From: Sperchopsis tessellata
Taxonomy: Eukaryota > Arthropoda > Insecta > Coleoptera > Hydrophilidae
Assembly (NCBI GenBank): GCA_033557685.1
Contig: JAWQRN010000443.1
Location: 1-29,479 of the forward strand
Direction of reading: 5' to 3'
Length of the DNA: 29,479 nucleotides
Below, piece by piece: positions 29,413 to 29,479 of the stretch; position 1 is the first letter of the stretch; every line of letters begins with the position of its first letter. The position numbers and the translations under genes are program-made. The notes below the pieces were generated by a model. It worked only from the letters and a program-made list of their open reading frames with translations. It was not told where the DNA came from and searched no databases.

Positions 29413-29479
<67 letters not shown>
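29411..29479. repeat. (TA)n microsatellite at window end
   Basis: TA repeat with TATG interruptions, cut by the window edge. Confidence 0.93.

Overview
The window looks like nuclear DNA of an AT-rich invertebrate animal, most likely an arthropod. The species cannot be fixed from the sequence. Three spliced protein-coding genes are clear: WBP11 on + (exons at 1007-1070, 1130-1608, 4805-5707), ADAP1/centaurin-alpha on - (21792-21711, 17604-17379, 16839-16053), and mitochondrial thioredoxin TXN2 on + (22246-22427, 26422-26542, 26595-26714). Introns are either tiny (52 and 59 bp) or several kb long and filled with transposon debris. Homology calls rest on remembered family motifs; no search was run.

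Layout. 1-1006 is the WBP11 upstream region. WBP11 intron 2 carries a decayed non-LTR retrotransposon (about 2400-4490, +) that was itself hit by a 65-bp hairpin insertion flanked by a 15-bp direct repeat. WBP11 and ADAP1 are convergent and separated by about 10 kb. That interval holds a second copy of the hairpin element, a GC-richer structured block, a LINE RT scrap, a tRNA-derived SINE, a 5S-rRNA-like patch, two hAT-like MITE candidates, a minus-strand LINE endonuclease scrap, an inverted Penelope-like (PLE) dimer and a mariner N-terminal fragment. ADAP1 intron 1 holds a second SINE copy, pogo-like subterminal repeats and a 50-bp minisatellite. ADAP1 and TXN2 start head-to-head 453 bp apart and probably share a promoter. 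TXN2 intron 1 holds two dead Tc1/mariner elements of different families. From 27.2 kb to the end lies a cluster of PLE fragments joined to (TA)n tracts.

How the genes relate: WBP11 is a spliceosomal factor, ADAP1 a phosphoinositide-binding ArfGAP, and TXN2 a mitochondrial redox protein. They share no pathway and are ordinary eukaryotic neighbours. The most unusual content is the PLE material. At three places in two regions, 5'-truncated PLE copies lie head-to-head as inverted repeats. Two of these encode recognisable GIY-YIG endonuclease remnants, and hammerhead-ribozyme-like cores sit near the 3' ends. Two PLE end types (called X and Y here) are mixed, including an apparent X/Y chimera.
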